A DNA stretch of 47,066 bases from Bacteroidota bacterium. GTDB lineage: Bacteria; Bacteroidota; Ignavibacteria; UBA10030; UBA8401. The notes below the pieces were generated by a model. That model did no database searches, had not been told where the DNA came from, and was given only the letters and a program-made list of their open reading frames with translations. Shown here piece after piece: positions 18,781 through 27,729 of this stretch (position 1 is its first letter; every line of letters starts with the position of its first letter). Position numbers and translations under genes: made by a program. Location of the stretch: the NCBI GenBank assembly GCA_030679145.1, contig JAUXTU010000069.1:1-47066 (forward strand), written 5' to 3'.

Positions 18781-19767
18781 ATGAAAAAAATCCGTTACGG
18801 AATAATTGGTTTTGGTAATTTTGCGGAGCGTGCAATTATGCCGGCGATCCGCTCAGTTCAAAATTCTGAGCTTGTCGCAATTCAAAAACGAAATCTTGAG
18901 AACGCAAAGAACAAAGCAGTGGAACATTCAATTCCCTTTTATTTTGACTCTGTGGAAGCACTTGTTAATTCAAAGGAAGTTGATGCAGTTTTTATTGTCT
19001 CGGCAAATTCCCAGCATCACAGAGAAACTCTGTTAGCAGCTCGGGCAAAAAAGCATGTGATTGTTGAAAAACCGATGGCGATTAATTTCCTGCAAGCAAA
19101 AGAAATGATCGAAGTGTGTGAATTGAACAATGTTAAATTTATGACAGGACATATGTTGCGCTTCTCACCGTTATTGAGACGAATGAAAGAAATTGTCGAT
19201 TCAGGACTCATCGGAAAAATTTCATTTGCTCAATCCCATTTTGTATACGATGCACAGTTATCTCAACGAAAATGGGTGTTGGACAAGAAAAATGCAGGCG
19301 GTGGTCCGCTGTTTGATATTGGGATACATTGTTTGGATTCGATGCGGTTTGTTTTGAATGATGATAATGTTGTAAAAGTGAATAATTTAATGAATCCGCA
19401 ACACACCGAAACCGGAGTTGAAAAGACAAGTCTTTTGACATTCCAATTCTCAAAAGGCACCATAGGAAGCGTCTATACATCGTATGAAACATCCTATCGA
19501 CAATCGTTTATAGAATTCTTTGGAACGAAAGGTTCTATTTCAGCATTCTATTTCACTCCAAGCAATACACCAACAACGTTAGAAATCAAAATGGGGAAGG
19601 ATGGACTTGTTGATACAGTTAATCATGAAGAAATCTCAGTCCCAAATTTATATGAATTGGAGATATCTCACTTTTCTGATTGCATCTTGAATGATACAAA
19701 CCCTCTTGTTGATTCAAAAAGCTCATTACACAATCAGCATATCCTTGAATTGGCGATAAATACCTAA
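18781..19767 (+). CDS. Gfo/Idh/MocA family NAD(P)-dependent oxidoreductase
   Basis: A 328-residue soluble dehydrogenase. The N-terminal Rossmann motif is G-I-I-G-F-G-N-F-A (residues 7-15), and the family signature V-E-K-P-M-A lies near residue 97. The C-terminal alpha/beta domain contains G-P-L-F-D-I-G-I-H-C-L-D (about 175-186), whose Asp and His occupy the usual catalytic places. The family oxidises or reduces sugars, inositols and related compounds; the substrate cannot be read from sequence. It stands between a terminator and pfkA with no operon partner. No strong Shine-Dalgarno site is visible. Confidence 0.85.
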   Translation: MKKIRYGIIGFGNFAERAIMPAIRSVQNSELVAIQKRNLENAKNKAVEHSIPFYFDSVEALVNSKEVDAVFIVSANSQHHRETLLAARAKKHVIVEKPMAINFLQAKEMIEVCELNNVKFMTGHMLRFSPLLRRMKEIVDSGLIGKISFAQSHFVYDAQLSQRKWVLDKKNAGGGPLFDIGIHCLDSMRFVLNDDNVVKVNNLMNPQHTETGVEKTSLLTFQFSKGTIGSVYTSYETSYRQSFIEFFGTKGSISAFYFTPSNTPTTLEIKMGKDGLVDTVNHEEISVPNLYELEISHFSDCILNDTNPLVDSKSSLHNQHILELAINT

Positions 19768-19861
19768 ATTGAAGGATTAAATAAAACTTCTTTTAGAATT
19801 TCTCTTTTTTTGCTACATTGTATGGCACAATAGTTCACATATTTATTAATGAAAACAAATA

Positions 19862-20965
19862 ATGACAAATAAAAAAATTAAACGACTAGGAATTCTTACC
19901 GGCGGAGGTGATTGTCCAGGACTTAATGCAGTTATTCGTGGTGTTGCAAAACCAGCAATGAATGATTATGGTCTGACAATCGTTGGAATTGAAGATGGTT
20001 TTGAAGGATTTGTTGAAGGACGTATGCGCGAAATCTCGCGTGATGATATTGCCGGAATTATTGGAGAAGGCGGAACAATTCTCGGTACTTCCAATAAAGG
20101 GGACCCATTCCATTATCCATCTGAAGGAATGAATGGTGTTGAGATTGTTGATGCTTCGCAACGTGTTCTAAAGCATTACAAAGGCTGGGGCTTAGATGCT
20201 CTTGTCACTATCGGTGGCGACGGAACAATGCATATTTCTAATAAACTTGGCGAATTAGGAATGAATATTGTCGGCGTTCCCAAAACAATTGATAATGACC
20301 TTGAAGCAACCGACCAAACATTTGGATTTGATACGGCTCTTTCCATTGCAACTGAAGCGATCGATCGTTTACATACAACTGCATCTGCTCACCATCGTGT
20401 TATGGTAATTGAGGTGATGGGACGATATGCGGGATGGATCGCATTGGAAGCAGGACTTGCCGGTGGAGCAGATATTATTTTGCTTCCCGAACTTCCGTTC
20501 AAATGGGAAAGTGTTATGCGCCGGGTTATTGAACGAAGCACTCGCGGCAATCGGTACAGTATTGTTTGTGTAGCCGAAGGTGCTAAAGCATCTGATGAAG
20601 AAATTGTTATTAAGGAAACCGATGTGAAACGTACTGATCCAATCCGTTTCGGCGGTATAGGCGAACATGTTGGCCGCCGTATTACTCAAGAAACAGGTTT
20701 GGAAACACGAACAACGATTCTCGGACATTTACAACGCGGCGGTAGTCCAACGGCGTTCGACCGAGTTCTTGCAACACGGTATGGAACAAAAGCTGTTGAG
20801 CTTGCTGTGAACGGTGAATTCGGACGAATGGTAAGTCTTCGCGGATTGAATGTTACAAGTGTAACAATCAAAGATGCGATCTCGAAACAACGATTGGTTC
20901 CGATTGAGGATGGAGAAATTGTGAACACCGCTCGTGCTGTTGGGACAAGTTTTGGAGATGAATAA
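19862..20965 (+). CDS. pfkA: 6-phosphofructokinase, mixed-substrate group III type
   Basis: Phosphorylates fructose 6-phosphate in glycolysis. The 367-residue product has the N-terminal G-G-G-D-C-P-G-L-N (residues 14-22), G-G-D-G-T at 118-122, P-K-T-I-D-N-D at 140-146, and M-G-R-Y-A-G-W near 185. Gly in G-G-D-G-T is typical of ATP enzymes, while Lys in P-K-T-I-D-N-D is typical of pyrophosphate enzymes. This combination defines the mixed-substrate group, so the phosphoryl donor cannot be called. The ATG lies in an A-rich stretch without a Shine-Dalgarno site. A hairpin follows the gene. Confidence 0.93.
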   Translation: MTNKKIKRLGILTGGGDCPGLNAVIRGVAKPAMNDYGLTIVGIEDGFEGFVEGRMREISRDDIAGIIGEGGTILGTSNKGDPFHYPSEGMNGVEIVDASQRVLKHYKGWGLDALVTIGGDGTMHISNKLGELGMNIVGVPKTIDNDLEATDQTFGFDTALSIATEAIDRLHTTASAHHRVMVIEVMGRYAGWIALEAGLAGGADIILLPELPFKWESVMRRVIERSTRGNRYSIVCVAEGAKASDEEIVIKETDVKRTDPIRFGGIGEHVGRRITQETGLETRTTILGHLQRGGSPTAFDRVLATRYGTKAVELAVNGEFGRMVSLRGLNVTSVTIKDAISKQRLVPIEDGEIVNTARAVGTSFGDE

Positions 20966-20995
20966 TTCCGTTGAATAGATTACGATGGAACAACC

Positions 20996-21033
20996 AATGC
21001 CGAGTCTTTCATTATTGATGAAATCTCGGCATT
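20996..21033 (+). terminator. Hairpin between pfkA and aat, probable terminator
   Basis: AATGCCGAG (20996-21004) pairs exactly with CTCGGCATT (21025-21033). An inner TTTCAT/ATGAAA pairing extends the stem, and AAATTTTTA follows. It ends 13 bases before the GTG of aat, so it could also affect aat translation. Confidence 0.7.
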
Positions 21034-21046
21034 AAATTTTTACTCT

Positions 21047-21667
21047 GTGAAAACGAATTCTGTTTTTGCTAACGACGTACCGATCATCGATAGCGAATTA
21101 TTGTTGAAAGCGTATTGCAATGGATTGTTTCCAATGGCGGATGGTAGAGATGGAGAGATTCATTGGTTTTCTCCGGAACAACGCGGAATAATCCCGCTGA
21201 ATGATTTAAAGATATCCCGAAGCCTTCGCCAAACGATCCGAAAGAAGAAATTCGCAATCCGAATCGATTCCAATTTTGAAGCAACAATACGAGCGTGCGC
21301 AAAACGGAATGACGTTTGGATTTCGGAAACGATCATCCAAAGTTATCTTCAACTCCATCGGCTCGGGTATGCTCATTCGGTTGAATGTTGGAATAACGAA
21401 ACACTGGTGGGCGGATTATATGGCGTAGCAATTGGCGGAGCTTTTTTTGGAGAATCAATGTTCAGTCAAATGACTGATGCTTCAAAAGTGGCACTGGTCT
21501 ATTTAGTAAAAAGGATGAATGAGCGAGGATTTGTTTTACTTGATACACAATATTCCAATCCTCATCTGTTAACTCTTGGGTGTATTGAAATTCCTCAGTT
21601 TGAATATTTACAGCAATTACAACATGCGATTCAATTAGATTGTCATTTCACGGATGAACATCGATGA
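21047..21667 (+). CDS. aat: Leucyl/phenylalanyl-tRNA-protein transferase
   Basis: Transfers Leu or Phe from tRNA to the N terminus of proteins with basic first residues, marking them for ClpS/ClpAP under the N-degron rule. The 206-residue product has the family features Y-C-N-G-L-F-P-M (residues 23-30), W-F-S-P-E-Q-R-G, a [18 protein letters not shown] block near 122-138, and D-T-Q-Y-S-N-P-H-L near 165. The start is a GTG right after the preceding hairpin, and no Shine-Dalgarno site is visible. Its stop overlaps the purC ATG (ATGA), so the two are translationally coupled. ClpS is not in the window. Confidence 0.92.
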   Translation: MKTNSVFANDVPIIDSELLLKAYCNGLFPMADGRDGEIHWFSPEQRGIIPLNDLKISRSLRQTIRKKKFAIRIDSNFEATIRACAKRNDVWISETIIQSYLQLHRLGYAHSVECWNNETLVGGLYGVAIGGAFFGESMFSQMTDASKVALVYLVKRMNERGFVLLDTQYSNPHLLTLGCIEIPQFEYLQQLQHAIQLDCHFTDEHR

Positions 21668-22554
21668 ATATCATTACTGAAACTAAATTCCCCGGTTTGC
21701 AATTCTTAAAACGGGGAAAAGTACGCGACATCTACGATGTCGGGAAGTATCTGCTCTTTGTCGCAACGGATCGATTATCGGCGTTCGATGTTGTGATGCC
21801 GCAGGGAATTCCGTTAAAGGGAAAAGTGCTCACACAAATTTCTGCATTTTGGTTCGAACAAACCAAAGACATCATTCCAAATCATGTCATCTCAACAAAT
21901 GTTGATGACTTTCCCAAAGAATGCGAGCCTTACAAGGAACAGCTGCGCGGACGAAGTATGCTGGTTAAAAAATCAAAACCGCTTTCCGTTGAATGTATCG
22001 TTCGTGGCTATATTTCCGGTTCCGGCTGGATTGATTATCAAACCACGGGAGCAATTTGCGGAATCAAGCTTCCAAAAGGATTGGTAGAGAGTCAAAAACT
22101 TCCGCAGATAATATTCACTCCTTCAACCAAAGCGGAAATTGGAGTTCACGACGAAAATATTTCTTTTGAACAGATGGTTCAAAGAGAAGGAAAAAAATTA
22201 AGCGAACAAGTTCGTGATACAGCTACGGCAATATTTAACCGTGCGTCTGAAATAGCCGAAGCAAAAGGAATCATTATTGCTGATACAAAAATGGAATTCG
22301 GTTTATTGAATGGAGAATTGATATTGATCGACGAATTGCTTACTCCTGATTCTTCACGGTTTTGGCCGAAAGAGACCTATTCACCAGGAAGCGCCCAAAA
22401 TAGTTATGATAAACAATTTGTCCGCGATTATTTACTGTCAATCAATTTCAATAAAAGACCGCCCGGACCGATCATACCTGATGAGATCATTAATAAAACT
22501 TCAGCATTATATCAAAAAGCAGTTGTTCAACTGACGGGAAAGAGTGTGGAATGA
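21664..22554 (+). CDS. purC: SAICAR synthase (purine biosynthesis)
   Basis: Phosphoribosylaminoimidazole-succinocarboxamide synthase joins aspartate to CAIR using ATP. The 296-residue product shows G-K-V-R-D-I-Y-D near residue 18, D-R-L-S-A-F-D near 36, the conserved [14 protein letters not shown] near 108, and [12 protein letters not shown] near 220. The length fits the longer, SAICAR synthase-only form. It overlaps aat upstream and the PpiC gene downstream, each by four bases (ATGA). No other purine gene is nearby, so the coupling is to unrelated functions. Confidence 0.95.
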   Translation: MNIITETKFPGLQFLKRGKVRDIYDVGKYLLFVATDRLSAFDVVMPQGIPLKGKVLTQISAFWFEQTKDIIPNHVISTNVDDFPKECEPYKEQLRGRSMLVKKSKPLSVECIVRGYISGSGWIDYQTTGAICGIKLPKGLVESQKLPQIIFTPSTKAEIGVHDENISFEQMVQREGKKLSEQVRDTATAIFNRASEIAEAKGIIIADTKMEFGLLNGELILIDELLTPDSSRFWPKETYSPGSAQNSYDKQFVRDYLLSINFNKRPPGPIIPDEIINKTSALYQKAVVQLTGKSVE

Positions 22555-24407
22555 GAGTATTGCACAGTGTTTTGATTTTTATCATTGGTCAATCCATAAT
22601 GTTTGGTCAGCTGGAGTTTTCGTCAAAAGAACTTCCCAAAGATACGCTTGCAACAATTGGATCACAGATCATTTCTGCAAAAGATTTTCTCGAACGTTTT
22701 GAGCTGATGCCGTGGCCTAAAAAAGATGTTGCGTCAAGGGTCGAATATACCAAACTTGAATTCCTTCAATCAATGGTAGCTGAAAAAATATTGGCCATGG
22801 AATCTCGTCAGCAGAATATCGGAACCGACTCTACAACAATGAGTTTACAGCAAAATCTTGAACGGTTATTTGTCCGTGATGAATTCTATAAACGCGAAGT
22901 TTTGCCTAAAATCTCTGCTCCTCCAGGAGAAATATTTGAAGGAATGAAACGGATCCCTTATGAAAGTGAGGTAGTTGTCATGGGTATTCTATCTCAAAAA
23001 GAAGGAGAACTGCTTCGAAAAAAAATAATTAGAAGCAAGAATAAGAGTGCTACGTTTAATTTCTTTATCGATTCGTTATATGTTCCACTGGACACAATAA
23101 CAGTTGGGTATGGATTTGGCGATAAGACAGCTGAAGATGTCGTGTTTTCTATTGGGAAAGACAGTGTATCAAGTCCCGTTGAAATTGATCCGCTCGGATG
23201 GGTGATGTTCCGTTTATTGCAGAAAAAATCGAACGATCAGTTAGTAAGATTATCACACCCCGATCGTTTAAGAAAAGTAGAAAACATTATCAGGCAACGG
23301 AAAGAAGATTCGATTGCAACAAAAGTGTTCGCATCAGTAACATCCCCTCAGAAGGCTGAAGCAAATCCGGAATTATTCTATATGTTGGCGGATTCCATCC
23401 TTGCAATGATGAAAACGGATTCAGCGGCATATTTTTCAAAAGGGATGTATATCTTTTCATCAACAGCAATTGCAGAGCTTCAGAAAAAATTTACATCTCG
23501 TCTCAATGATGCGTTCATCACTATTGCATCAGGGAATATGTCGGTTGATGACGTTTTGATCAGTTTAGGAAATAACAGTGTTGCATTTCCTTCGCTGAAG
23601 CCCGAGCAAGTTCAGTCGGTATTAAATAATAATATTAAAACTGTAATACAAAATGAGCTTTTAACAAGAGAAGGATTAAAGAAAAACCTTCACCAAACCG
23701 AAAATGTTCGTCACGATATTTCTACATGGTTGGACAATCGAAAGAGTATGTTGTTGATACGATCTGTTCTTGATACAGTTCAAGTATCTAAAGATGAGAT
23801 TGAACTTGAATACCAACTATCGCCGCAGAAATACGGTGCATCCATTTTCGTAAGGCTGCGTGAAATTTTAGTAGATAGTATTTCTTTTGCCAAAGAGCTT
23901 CGAGAAAGAATAAATAAGAAAGAAGATTTTTCAACACTTGCAAAAAAATATTCAAAACGCAAGGATTGGGAAAAAAATGGGGGAGAATCTCCCTGGATTG
24001 AAGTGAATAAGTGGGGAGATTTAGGAGTTTATGCTTCGAATGCGAAGTTGAATGAAATAAGTGGTCCATTGAAAATTACCGGCGGGTTTACCATTTTTTC
24101 CGTGATTGAAAAGAAGATTGTTGATGATTCAATCCGTGCAAATTTTTTTGAAACCAGTCATACGATAGAGCAAAAATTATTGAATGAAAAACGCCTGCAA
24201 GTGATGAACAGTTATATTGGAACTTTGGCAAAGAAATACAATGTTACAATGAATGAAGAAGCGTTGCGAAACATAAAAACTACCACGACAAATATGTTTA
24301 CCTGGCGGAATCTTGGTTTTGGCGGCAGGATTGTTGCCGTTCCCCAAGTGGTTAGACAAACTGATTGGGTATACGAATGGATGAAACAAAAACAATTAAA
24401 TCAATAA
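22551..24407 (+). CDS. Exported peptidyl-prolyl isomerase (PpiC/SurA-like chaperone)
   Basis: A 618-residue exported protein with a signal peptide (residues 1-20, ending M-F-G-Q). An N-terminal SurA-like helical region precedes a parvulin-type domain at about residues 429-523. That domain carries [18 protein letters not shown] and a glycine-rich turn. Around residue 40-75 the sequence [11 protein letters not shown] is typical of SurA-like chaperones that escort outer-membrane proteins. The long middle is charged and poorly conserved. Coupled to purC through an ATGA overlap. It could help the barrel proteins of this genome to fold; the client range is inferred. Confidence 0.82.
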   Translation: MRVLHSVLIFIIGQSIMFGQLEFSSKELPKDTLATIGSQIISAKDFLERFELMPWPKKDVASRVEYTKLEFLQSMVAEKILAMESRQQNIGTDSTTMSLQQNLERLFVRDEFYKREVLPKISAPPGEIFEGMKRIPYESEVVVMGILSQKEGELLRKKIIRSKNKSATFNFFIDSLYVPLDTITVGYGFGDKTAEDVVFSIGKDSVSSPVEIDPLGWVMFRLLQKKSNDQLVRLSHPDRLRKVENIIRQRKEDSIATKVFASVTSPQKAEANPELFYMLADSILAMMKTDSAAYFSKGMYIFSSTAIAELQKKFTSRLNDAFITIASGNMSVDDVLISLGNNSVAFPSLKPEQVQSVLNNNIKTVIQNELLTREGLKKNLHQTENVRHDISTWLDNRKSMLLIRSVLDTVQVSKDEIELEYQLSPQKYGASIFVRLREILVDSISFAKELRERINKKEDFSTLAKKYSKRKDWEKNGGESPWIEVNKWGDLGVYASNAKLNEISGPLKITGGFTIFSVIEKKIVDDSIRANFFETSHTIEQKLLNEKRLQVMNSYIGTLAKKYNVTMNEEALRNIKTTTTNMFTWRNLGFGGRIVAVPQVVRQTDWVYEWMKQKQLNQ

Positions 24408-24433
24408 TTTATTTTTGGATGGGAATATAACCA

Positions 24434-25522
24434 ATGAGTTCTTTAAATGTTGAAAATATCTTGAATGCACTCCGCGCAGTTCGTGATCCGGATCTTAATC
24501 GTGATATCGTCTCGCTGAATTTCATTAAAGATATTAAGATCGAAGGGAAGGATGTTAGTTTCTCCATTGAACTTACTACGCCCGCTTGTCCCGTAAAGGA
24601 TGAAATGAAAGCTCAGGCAGAAAATGTTGTTCGGCAAAATATTCCTGAAATTGGAAAACTGAATGTGACAATGACGGCAATTGTTTCAAAGCGTTCAAAT
24701 ATGCAGGCAATGCCGATACTCACCGGTGCTAAAAATACTATTGCTGTTGCCAGCGGTAAAGGTGGCGTAGGAAAATCTACTGTTGCCGTAAATCTTGCAG
24801 TTTCTCTTGCGCGTCAAGGTGCAACTGTTGGTTTGATAGATTGCGATATCTATGGTCCCAGCATTCCGTTGATGTTCAATATCAACGAAAAGCCGCAGAT
24901 GCATAATCAAAAATTAGTACCGTTAGAAAAATACGGTGTAAAAGTGATGTCGATCGGATTCTTAATTGATTCCACTCAGGCAGTTATTTGGCGCGGTCCA
25001 ATGGCGAGTGGTGCCGTAAAACAATTTATGACCGATGTAGAATGGGGTGAACTTGATTATCTTGTGTTTGATCTTCCTCCCGGTACAGGTGATATTCAGT
25101 TGACGCTTGTACAACAAATACCAATAACCGGTGCAGTGATCGTTACGACGCCGCAAGAAATGTCGTTAACGGATGCACGAAGAGGAATGGCAATGTTCAA
25201 CAAAGTGAATGTTCCAATTCTTGGTGTTATCGAAAATATGAGCTATTTCATAAGTTCAAATGGTGAACGGGAAAATATTTTTGATACCGGCGGCGGAAAA
25301 AAAGTTGCTGAACAATTTAAGGTTCCCTTCCTTGGCGAGATTCCTATTTACACGAAGATTAGAATCGGCAGTGATTCGGGCAGACCAATTACCGATTCGG
25401 AACCGGATAGTGAACCGGCGAAAATTTTTCAAACAATATCAAAAAATCTTGCAGCTCAGATCAGTATCAATAATCTCTCAAAGCAATCTGCACCGATTGA
25501 AATATCATTAGGAACAAATTAA
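24434..25522 (+). CDS. mrp: Mrp/NBP35-type iron-sulfur carrier ATPase lacking the usual CxxC
   Basis: P-loop protein of the Mrp/ApbC/NBP35 family, which carries iron-sulfur clusters to target enzymes. Residues 1-85 form a MIP18 (DUF59) domain, with D-L-N-R-D-I-V near 18 and T-T-P-A-C-P-V near 50. The ATPase domain starts with deviant Walker A G-K-G-G-V-G-K-S-T at about 108-116. The product is 362 residues long. Most bacterial homologues have a C-x-x-C cluster-binding motif after E-N-M-S; here the stretch reads E-N-M-S-Y-F-I-S-S-N-G-E (from about 267), with no cysteine. Cluster binding may therefore differ. An Nfu scaffold protein is encoded next, which supports a role in cluster handling. A strong terminator hairpin follows. 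Confidence 0.88.
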   Translation: MSSLNVENILNALRAVRDPDLNRDIVSLNFIKDIKIEGKDVSFSIELTTPACPVKDEMKAQAENVVRQNIPEIGKLNVTMTAIVSKRSNMQAMPILTGAKNTIAVASGKGGVGKSTVAVNLAVSLARQGATVGLIDCDIYGPSIPLMFNINEKPQMHNQKLVPLEKYGVKVMSIGFLIDSTQAVIWRGPMASGAVKQFMTDVEWGELDYLVFDLPPGTGDIQLTLVQQIPITGAVIVTTPQEMSLTDARRGMAMFNKVNVPILGVIENMSYFISSNGERENIFDTGGGKKVAEQFKVPFLGEIPIYTKIRIGSDSGRPITDSEPDSEPAKIFQTISKNLAAQISINNLSKQSAPIEISLGTN

Positions 25523-25531
25523 TTTAATACG

Positions 25532-25562
25532 GATGGAGTCCACCGATATGGTGGACTCCATC
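25532..25562 (+). terminator. Strong hairpin between mrp and nfu
   Basis: GATGGAGTCCACC (25532-25544) pairs exactly with GGTGGACTCCATC (25550-25562), with a five-base loop and TTTTAATT behind it. This is an intrinsic terminator for mrp. It ends 11 bases before the nfu ATG, so it could instead act as an attenuator. Confidence 0.82.
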
Positions 25563-25573
25563 TTTTAATTAAT

Positions 25574-25807
25574 ATGACACTTACAGAAAAAGTTCAGCAA
25601 TCGCTTAATTCCGTCCGTCCATATCTGCAGGCAGATGGAGGAGATGTTGAACTTGTGCGAATAACCGATGATGGATTTGTGGAAGTGAAGCTCATCGGTG
25701 CTTGTGTCTATTGTCCGATGTCGAGAATGACACTTCGCGCAGGTGTTGAACGGAGATTACTAAAAGATGTTCCTGAGATTCGAAGAGTGGAACAGGTGTT
25801 ATTTTAG
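25574..25807 (+). CDS. Nfu-type iron-sulfur scaffold protein
   Basis: A 77-residue single-domain NifU C-terminal (Nfu) protein that assembles and hands over iron-sulfur clusters. The domain core L-Q-A-D-G-G-D-V-E-L (residues 18-27) and the cluster-binding C-V-Y-C-P-M-S (residues 43-49, C-x-x-C) are present. The length matches stand-alone Nfu domains. It starts only 11 bases after the terminator hairpin of mrp and has no Shine-Dalgarno site. Expression therefore needs readthrough of that hairpin or a promoter that I cannot identify. Confidence 0.9.
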   Translation: MTLTEKVQQSLNSVRPYLQADGGDVELVRITDDGFVEVKLIGACVYCPMSRMTLRAGVERRLLKDVPEIRRVEQVLF

Positions 25808-26131
25808 AGTTCAAGATTATTCCAAATCTTAAACTATAGGTTCAAGACTTATGCCGCGATTATTTTCACGGCATTGTTATTTTAAATTTGACAACTATTC
25901 AGTACATTTAACAGATTTATTATAAAACATTAATGAAAAACGTTTCAATAGATTTCACTGACTGCTAAAATAAATAATCTCTAAAGTTATGTTCCTCCCA
26001 ATTCAGATAGTCTTGTCTTAATCTGGAAATTTTCTTTAAAAGATAACTTGCTATTATAGTAAACTACTTTAAACTTACCGCCAAGTAATACTCTACTTCT
26101 ACAACAAGTTATCCCCGATGCAGGAGAAAAT
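25808..26131. other. Intergenic region at the left edge of the cargo island
   Basis: About 324 AT-rich bases without a credible gene. A weak hairpin ATGCCG/CGGCAT (25851-25856 with 25869-25874) followed by a T-rich stretch may end nfu transcription. A TTGACA at 25888-25893 has no matching -10 element at 16-18 bases. The region ends in the Shine-Dalgarno site AGGAG (26122-26126) of the next gene. No tRNA or insertion element is visible. Confidence 0.5.
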
Positions 26132-27658
26132 ATGACGAGAATGGATACTAAACCACAAAGTATAAGTATCAGACATATATTTATCTTTCAATTATTTTTA
26201 TTTGTGTTAACATTTGTGCAACACACAAATGCTCAGCAACTTCTTTGGCAGCGTGTGTTTAACCCAGGTGGGCAGGATGAAGCAAGGGGTGTTGCCGTAG
26301 ATTATGAAGGTAATATTATCGTTACTGGAACTACAGACCCTACCGCAATAGACTATAAAAATCTTGCAGATTTTTTTACTGTGAAGTACAACTCACAGGG
26401 AGACACCATTTGGACTCGTCGATTTAATGTCTCATCATATGATCATGCAAGAGGTGTTGCTGTTGATAAAGCAGGAAATATCATCGTTGTAGGTGAAACA
26501 ACAACTGATACAGCTACTAACGGTGATATACAGGTGGTAAAATATAATCCAAATGGTGATACACTCTGGACTCGAAGATACGGCAAACCGAAAGAACGAA
26601 ATTCGACAGGAGGGGTCGCTATAGATTCGCGTGGCAGTATTATTATTACTGGATTTGAAAACTCAACAGAATACGGTTTTTATAATTATGTAACTGTGAA
26701 GTACGATTCAAACGGAACATTACTTTGGACACGTTGGTATATTGGCTTTGGGGATGATCTTGCTGAAGGTATTGCGGTGGATGATTCTGACAACGTTGTT
26801 GTTACGGGAAAGTCAGAAGGTGAAATGGGATGGGACTGGCTGACAATAAAATATTCTCCTGGAGGTGATACAGTTTGGACGAGGAGATATGATTTGTCGA
26901 CAGACGATAAAGCGCATAGCGTTACTATAGACAAAGATGGAAACATTATCATCTGTGGAGAATTGGGTAATATTGCTTCTCCAAACGATTATTACGGTGC
27001 GGTGGTGAAATACAACCGTCAAGGTGATACACTTTGGACAAAAAAATTCAATAAATTGAAAAACGAAGGGGTAACGAAATTCGCAAGTGTTATTACTAAT
27101 GATTATGGAGACATTTTTCTAACAGGTACATATTTTCAAAGGGATATAGTTGGGTATATTTCATATAATTACTACGTGGCTAAAAGCGATTCATCCGGTG
27201 ATACTCTTTGGACACGCTTATATAATTATCATAATGACGACGAACCGAGCGGCATAACGGTAGACAAATCAGGGAATGTTATAGTTACAGGTACAGCAAA
27301 TCACAGTGAAGTATCTTTTGCCGGAAATTTTCTAACAATAAAGTTAAATGATATTTCAACCGATGTAAATCTTCATTATGAGAACCATCAGCCAGTAAAT
27401 TTCTCGCTCAAGCAAAATTATCCGAATCCGTTTAATCCTTCGACAATGATCAGTTATCAATTACCAATGAGCAGTAGAATGACTTTGAAAGTATACGATA
27501 TACTTGGAAAAGAAATCGCAACACTTGTAGATGAAAAAAAGGAGGTGGGAACTTACATAGTGTTGTGGAATGCAAGTATGTTTACCAGCGGTGTTTATAT
27601 TGCACGATTAACTTCGGAGAATTTTTCTGCATCAATTAAACTTTTGCTTGTACGATGA
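26132..27658 (+). CDS. Secreted SBBP-repeat beta-propeller protein with T9SS sorting domain
   Basis: A 508-residue exported protein. After the signal peptide (ending T-N-A-Q-Q near residue 36) come seven repeats of about 50 residues. Each has a G-V-A-V-D-x-x-G-N-I-I-V-T-G strand pair and a V-K-Y-x-x-x-G-D-T-L-W-T-R close (residues about 50-410). Seven units suggest a complete seven-bladed propeller of the SBBP type. The last 85 residues are a sorting domain with N-Y-P-N-P-F-N-P, L-K-V-Y-D-I-L-G and a basic end, so this is predicted T9SS cargo. AGGAG lies five bases before the ATG. No catalytic motif was seen; a binding or adhesion role is inferred. Confidence 0.85.
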   Translation: MTRMDTKPQSISIRHIFIFQLFLFVLTFVQHTNAQQLLWQRVFNPGGQDEARGVAVDYEGNIIVTGTTDPTAIDYKNLADFFTVKYNSQGDTIWTRRFNVSSYDHARGVAVDKAGNIIVVGETTTDTATNGDIQVVKYNPNGDTLWTRRYGKPKERNSTGGVAIDSRGSIIITGFENSTEYGFYNYVTVKYDSNGTLLWTRWYIGFGDDLAEGIAVDDSDNVVVTGKSEGEMGWDWLTIKYSPGGDTVWTRRYDLSTDDKAHSVTIDKDGNIIICGELGNIASPNDYYGAVVKYNRQGDTLWTKKFNKLKNEGVTKFASVITNDYGDIFLTGTYFQRDIVGYISYNYYVAKSDSSGDTLWTRLYNYHNDDEPSGITVDKSGNVIVTGTANHSEVSFAGNFLTIKLNDISTDVNLHYENHQPVNFSLKQNYPNPFNPSTMISYQLPMSSRMTLKVYDILGKEIATLVDEKKEVGTYIVLWNASMFTSGVYIARLTSENFSASIKLLLVR

Positions 27659-27729
27659 AACGAAAGAAGTTGTAAAGTTAAGGTAGGAACTACACGCACG
27701 GTTAATTTTTTATTAGATGGGAGTAAATT

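Noticed and set aside
25888-25920. TTGACA in the nfu-SBBP gap as a promoter
   Set aside because: No -10-like hexamer occurs at 16-18 bases downstream.
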